DNA from: Siniperca chuatsi
Taxonomy: Eukaryota > Chordata > Actinopteri > Centrarchiformes > Sinipercidae
Direction of reading: 5' to 3'
Assembly (NCBI RefSeq): GCF_020085105.1
Contig: NC_058055.1
Location: forward strand, 9,765,822-9,829,821
Length of the DNA stretch: 64,000 nucleotides
Shown: positions 59,275 through 64,000 of the stretch, piece by piece
Numbering within the stretch: position 1 is the stretch's first letter
Layout: each line of letters begins with the position of its first letter
Notes under the pieces: generated by a model
Told to the model about the DNA's origin: nothing
The model's input: the letters and a program-made list of their open reading frames with translations, nothing else
The model's database searches: none
Position numbers and translations under genes: made by a program

Positions 59275-59760
59275 CTTTAAAGCTACTAAAACCAATACTT
59301 TTAACAATAGATCAAATGACAATGTGTGATGTGAAAGGCGTCATTCGTACTGAAGGACCCACAGAAAATGATCACCCGACTCTGCAGTTCCCCTCAGCTC
59401 TACAGAGCATTTTAGCTTCTTTCAGATCATTGTTTTGGTTTCACAGCCCAAAACCTTTGGTTCACTCTCACTGCCCTCATAGCGTCGTTATTGAACGTAG
59501 CAGGCAGCTGTTTTCGGCAAAAAACCTACTATACACTACCTGCTCAACACCAAACTACAGACAGACAAAGTTAGCGACTAGCTAGCAAACATAGTGGCGC
59601 ATTTAGCACTTAAATAGCCAGATACTTCCCTCGTGAGTTGGTTGAGACCAAAAACAGAGCAAAAGGAGAGTGAATATTAGACTTACATTCAAACCTGAAA
59701 GACAGAAGCCCGACTCCAACTGAACACTAATGTTGCTCTGTATCTGCCAGCTGTAGGGTG
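59275..59760 (-). repeat. MITE-like interspersed repeat, copy 3 of 3 (reversed)
   Basis: Read on the minus strand it has the same block order as 12160-12725 and 36593-37085: CAACATTAG, CTCACGAGGGAAGTATCTGGCT, GAAAACAGCTGCCTGCTACG, GAGGGCAGTGAGAGTGAACC and GGGAACTGCAGAGTCGGGTGATCATTTTCTG. It is the best-preserved 5' half of the three. Confidence 0.75.
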
Positions 59761-60583
59761 ACCAGACATCCTGAAAAATTTGGGACAGTCCCAAATTACG
59801 AACAGTTATCCTGAATCCTGCCCTGTCTGTCCCAAAAATGAACCGTTGTAGTAATATTGATAATATTAACAAGCTAAAAGGAGAACTGTCTGTATGCTCT
59901 GAGACTCGACTTGACTTGAGATTTGATGCAAAGGAGACCTGACTTGGTGACACAGTAATATTGAAAATGTTGCAGAGATAGTATTGTGTATATTGGAGCA
60001 CTGCCAAATTGTCATGAATAAATAATAACATAACTGAGATAACAAGCAACAAGCTGCTGCTGTCACCAGAATAAAAAATAAAAATAAAAATGAGGGAAGA
60101 CTTTTTATTAAATTATCATTTAGTCTACAATAGCCTAGAAGGTCACTTGGTTTTTTACTCTCTGAATCCGTGAAAATGTTCTGATCAAACCACTTATGTA
60201 GGCTATAATTTCCTGCTTTAAAATAAAAAATTAAAAAAATAAATAAAAAATGTCCTGTTCGTTTTTGTAAAATATGTAAGAGTAGGCTATTATTGACTTG
60301 TCTATTGCACTGATTAGGCTATCATAAATAATGGAATGTTGATGTCATTCGACCTGTTTTAAAACCAGATGACGCAGAGTGCAGCCACCTCAGCGGGAGG
60401 AATTTGTGATAAAAATATGTGTTTGTAAGATCCTACAGCTTAATAACAATCTTAGCTGCTGAAAAGACATTTAAAATGATTGTAACATACTTGTTCTTTT
60501 ACACTTTACCTTTTCCCCCTCTCCTTTATAGGTGTCCCTCCTGGTTTTGTGGATAAAACTTGAGTCTATATTTGTGAGCCAGT

Positions 60584-61654
60584 ATGGGGGACTGGAACTT
60601 GTTGGGCAAGCTGCTGGAGAGCGCCCAGGAACACTCCACCGTTGTGGGCAAAGTCTGGCTGACAGTGCTGTTCATCTTCCGCATCCTGGTGCTGGGAACC
60701 GCCGCCGAGAAGGTGTGGGGTGACGAGCAGTCCGGCTTCACGTGTGACACCAAGCAGCCCGGTTGTCAGAACGTCTGCTATGACAAGACCTTCCCCATTT
60801 CTCACATCCGCTTCTGGGTGATGCAGATCATCTTTGTCTCCACACCAACTCTCATTTATCTGGGCCACATCCTTCATCTGGTCCGTATGGAGGAAAAGGA
60901 GAAAGAGAAAGAGAAGGACCTTGCCATTCAGAATGAAAAGCAGCAGCAGTTAATTGGCAACAAGCCTAAGAAGGCCCCAGTTAAAGACAACAAGGGCCAC
61001 GTGCGTTTAAAAGGAACACTGCTGCGAACCTACGTCTTCAACATTATTTTCAAGACCCTATTTGAAGTGGCCTTTATTGTAGCTCAGTACTTCCTGTACG
61101 GCTTTGAGCTCAAGCCGATGTACACCTGCGACCGCTGGCCTTGCCCTAATGTGGTGAACTGCTACATCTCCCGACCCACTGAGAAGACTGTCTTCATCCT
61201 CTTCATGCTGGCTGTGGCCTGCATCTCCCTGCTACTCAACCTGGTGGAAATGTACCATCTAGGTTTCACAAAGTGCCACCAGGGCCTCCGTTACAGACGA
61301 TCACAGGCTCCAAGTGAGCCTCCCAAGGCCCTAACTGAGGCGGCCATGCCCTTTGTCCCGAGCTATAACTACTTTGCTGGTCATCCTGCAGTGCCCGAAC
61401 CTTTCCCTAAGGACTCAAAGTACAGCATGGCAGAGCCGAATTCTGCTTACAGCCCCTACAACAGCAAAGTTGTTTACAAGCAGAACAGAGACAATATGGC
61501 TGTGGAGAGAAAAGGTAAAGCAGAGGGAGATGATGTGAAGGAGAGGAAATCCCCCAGCCCTGTCTTTGAGTTGCCCATTGAAAATCTGCGCCGCAACAGT
61601 CAGTCAAGCAAGCACAGCACTAACAAGAGCAGGCTGGATGACCTGAAGATCTAG
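60584..61654 (+). CDS. Alpha-type connexin, closest to GJA3 (Cx46)
   Basis: Gap-junction channel subunit of 356 aa in one coding exon, with a 52-nt 5' UTR after the acceptor TATAG at 60527-60531. The N-terminus MGDW, the loop cysteines C54, C61 and C65, and [12 protein letters not shown] in the second loop mark an alpha connexin. The matches I judge closest are to GJA3: [63 protein letters not shown] and [14 protein letters not shown]5, GJA8 and GJA1 are less close. The cytoplasmic loop starts with a charged EKEKEKEKD run. The tail, about 130 residues and shorter than in human GJA3, ends RLDDLKI, like the RPDDLEI ZO-1 PDZ-binding end of Cx43. It sits 5 kb beyond gjb1 on the same strand. The exact subtype is not settled. 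Confidence 0.9.
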   Translation: MGDWNLLGKLLESAQEHSTVVGKVWLTVLFIFRILVLGTAAEKVWGDEQSGFTCDTKQPGCQNVCYDKTFPISHIRFWVMQIIFVSTPTLIYLGHILHLVRMEEKEKEKEKDLAIQNEKQQQLIGNKPKKAPVKDNKGHVRLKGTLLRTYVFNIIFKTLFEVAFIVAQYFLYGFELKPMYTCDRWPCPNVVNCYISRPTEKTVFILFMLAVACISLLLNLVEMYHLGFTKCHQGLRYRRSQAPSEPPKALTEAAMPFVPSYNYFAGHPAVPEPFPKDSKYSMAEPNSAYSPYNSKVVYKQNRDNMAVERKGKAEGDDVKERKSPSPVFELPIENLRRNSQSSKHSTNKSRLDDLKI

Positions 61655-62510
61655 GGACCTTCTGTGTTTCTATCCAAGACTCAGGAACAACATGCCTGTG
61701 AAAATATTTGCATGAGTATGGTAGACTATTAAGGACAAAACTATATAGTGCACACAACAGATTATAGCTGTGATCAATATGCAAGTCAAGATTGAAGAGC
61801 ACACAGGGACAGTTTTGTAAATGTAGAACAAGCATTAAGTGCAAAATTTGCATTTTTCGAGAACTCTCCTGCTCACAGGATTATTAATGTGAGAGGTCAT
61901 CACAAACAGGTTTTAAAAGGACTTATGGTCATATTTTCTCATAAGCAAACCTGAGCGTGACGTTACTTAGGGTTTAATATGGTGACGCTTGAATATATTT
62001 TACTCTCGCTATGACTTTGCGTGTCTACAAATCTGCTCTTGCATTTTCTGAAATTTTGACTTGCAGATTAATTAAACATTTGTTTTGCACGCACTCCATA
62101 GTTTTGACATTAATGAGCTTCCATATTTGTGGGTGATACAGATGCAGATAACTTGAGAATTGTTTTGTTTACAAGCAATTTACTTAAAGTAAAACTGTGA
62201 GTTAGAAGATGTTAAAGCAAAAGCAAAAACTGTTGTTAGACTTGTGGAAATGTGCCACAGTAATGAACCTCTTACTGCAGTTTGAATATGTGAAATGTTT
62301 GGGAGACAGCTTTTATTGCCATGTTACTGTTTGTTGTAAATGTGGAGCATGCACAATGCATTAGGCTACTCCACTGTAGAAGGACACAACTAAAAGGCAA
62401 AATATACATTTAAGAGCCGCATAGTTTATCATGAGAGATTTCTCAAATGCTGTTATCTTTTCAGGAGACTTACCAAGTTTTTCCAATAAACATTTGCTTT
62501 TATCAATCAA
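61655..62510 (+). other. Probable 3' UTR of the alpha connexin
   Basis: Non-coding sequence after the TAG stop, with AATAAA at 62485-62490 as a candidate polyadenylation signal and another close by at about 62519. Confidence 0.55.
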
Positions 62511-64000
62511 ATATGGGCAATAAATGTCAACATGTTTATTTGGATTTGCTTCAAAAAGTAGATAAAATGTTGACATACACAAACATCTAATTATTACACC
62601 TACTTATTTGTGACTGAGTAATTTGATTAAACTGATGTGCAGCAAAGGAGTGTTCTGTCAATATTCATGTTTTAAGTCAGATATCAGATCTACTGTGATC
62701 GAGAGGCTAAAAATAACATCCATTTCTTTCTCATCTGCCATAAAAATGTCACAGATATACGGTATTTATTCCGCTCACATGCAGCTTTTTTGCAACATGC
62801 CCACTGCTGGAGGCAAGTTGATGATGCCACAAAATTGCATTATTCATCCTGCAGCTCAGCAAATGTCACAGATTCAGAGCCAAACTATGTTAGTATTTAC
62901 ATAAACCTCTTACAAGATGACTGATGTTTCAGTGTTTATCATGGCATTAGTTCACCAAATGTGAATTTAATCAGTGCAATGCCTAGATTTCAAGTATTTT
63001 GACGTCATATGTTTTATTCAGCACAGTTTGGTTTGCACTGTTTTAATCATTTAAGTGGATGTAGACTTGAGAGAATGGTTTACATTCACCTCCAAGTGAG
63101 TTTCACACAGACATGAAAAGACTTACTTAACTACACTAGCATACTGTTTTTGAACATTATGAGCTACCAGAGGAGAGTCGAGATTTATTCACTGGGCCTA
63201 TTCACAAGTTGTTGGGTTTTTTTTAAAGAAAAGCTCCACTTTGTGTATCTGAACTTTATATGAAAAACTCCCTTGTTTGAGGTTATTCAAAGATCAAAAT
63301 AATGTCACATGAACTGAAAAACCACCAAAAAATGCATGCAAATATGTTTTACCAATATATCACATGCTTCTGATCCAGCAACATACAAATATTTCTTTCT
63401 CACAGTCTCTTTTTTTAATCTGCTGTAGCTCAAGATATGAATAATCGGATCAGTATCGGTTTAAATAAAGCCAATCAACATTTCATCGTTTCTTTACTGT
63501 ACTCTACTGTTTTCTGTCCACCTCAGCCTACAGTCTGAGCATCCTGCTGCATATGCGAGTGAAAATAAGAGTGTGTGAATATAAAATTATTTGGACGCAC
63601 CAACGCAAGTGACTTTAATTTCTAACATCCAGGTTGGCAAAATAAACACATTTGCTAAACTCCAATGCTAAGCTGTTATCTCTCTCCTCTCTCTTTCTCA
63701 TTAGCAAAGCTCAGGGTAAAAAAACATTCAGCAAGTATGCTACTCATTTTTAGCCGGCAATGACCGTCACTTTTGCTGGATAAAATGGCAAAAATCACTG
63801 GTGGCAGATCAAATCAGTTTGTAACTTGCCTAATGTCAAACTTGGTTCTGTTGTTGGGGTTGTGTGCTCTCTGCAAGCCAGTGTCTGTGCTCAGCCAAAG
63901 ATCATTTGTGTGGCAAAAACCTCAATTCTGTAACACCTCTGTAGCACGTGTGTTTCTGCAGTTCCAACAACTCCAACACAGATCATTTCATGTCAATTTC
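62511..64000. other. Downstream flank, nothing recognised
   Basis: AT-rich sequence with no coding signal, no recognisable repeat and no RNA gene that I can support. Confidence 0.6.

Larger units (their letters stand above)
55974..60531. other. Spacer between the two connexin genes
   Basis: No further coding gene is seen. It contains a MITE-like repeat at 57285-57665 and copy 3 of another at 59275-59760. A non-coding 5' exon of the alpha connexin probably lies in it; a GTATGT donor near 58337 (after CATTATCAG) is one possibility. Confidence 0.55.

Overview
This window is vertebrate nuclear DNA from a teleost fish, very probably a percomorph. The evidence is compact intron-containing genes, repeats I recognise as common in percomorph genomes, and an androgen receptor that looks like the diverged teleost-duplicate paralogue. 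Every coding exon below was placed by hand from splice sites, reading phase and remembered human protein sequences; nothing was aligned by computer.

Layout: (1) 1-1662, upstream and 5' region of the androgen receptor. (2) 1663-22099, plus strand: a complete androgen receptor (ar) in 8 coding exons, 762 aa. Its introns hold a young, internally deleted Tc1-like transposon, two copies or fragments of widespread fish MITE-like repeats, a LINE reverse-transcriptase scrap and a 101-bp TA microsatellite. (3) 22100-29371, the space between two convergent genes: both 3' UTRs, a tRNA-derived SINE, a decayed Tc1 remnant, a small element built on a perfect 33-bp inverted repeat, and LINE debris. (4) 29372-48038, minus strand: a complete oligophrenin-1 (ophn1), 24 coding exons, 799 aa, with BAR, PH and RhoGAP domains and a proline-rich tail. 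(5) 48039-54835, repeat-rich spacer with a (GATA)29 array, a tRNA-like SINE, LINE reverse-transcriptase remnants and an L1-type ORF2 3' fragment. (6) 54850-55572, plus strand: a beta connexin of the Cx32/GJB1 type. (7) 60584-61654, plus strand: an alpha connexin closest to GJA3/Cx46. (8) 61655-64000, its 3' UTR and unassigned sequence.

The order AR(+) / OPHN1(-) matches the convergent arrangement on human Xq12, and GJB1 lies further along in human Xq13.1, so this is an old linkage block. The genes do not form a pathway: ar is a ligand-gated transcription factor, ophn1 a Rho-GTPase regulator at neuronal membranes, and the connexins form gap-junction channels. No bacterial, phage, CRISPR or operon-like structure is present. 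The points most worth a second look are the lineage-specific changes in the receptor, the alpha connexin beside gjb1, alternative ends of ophn1, the near-identical terminal repeats of the Tc1 element, and the small inverted-repeat insertion at 22774-22939.
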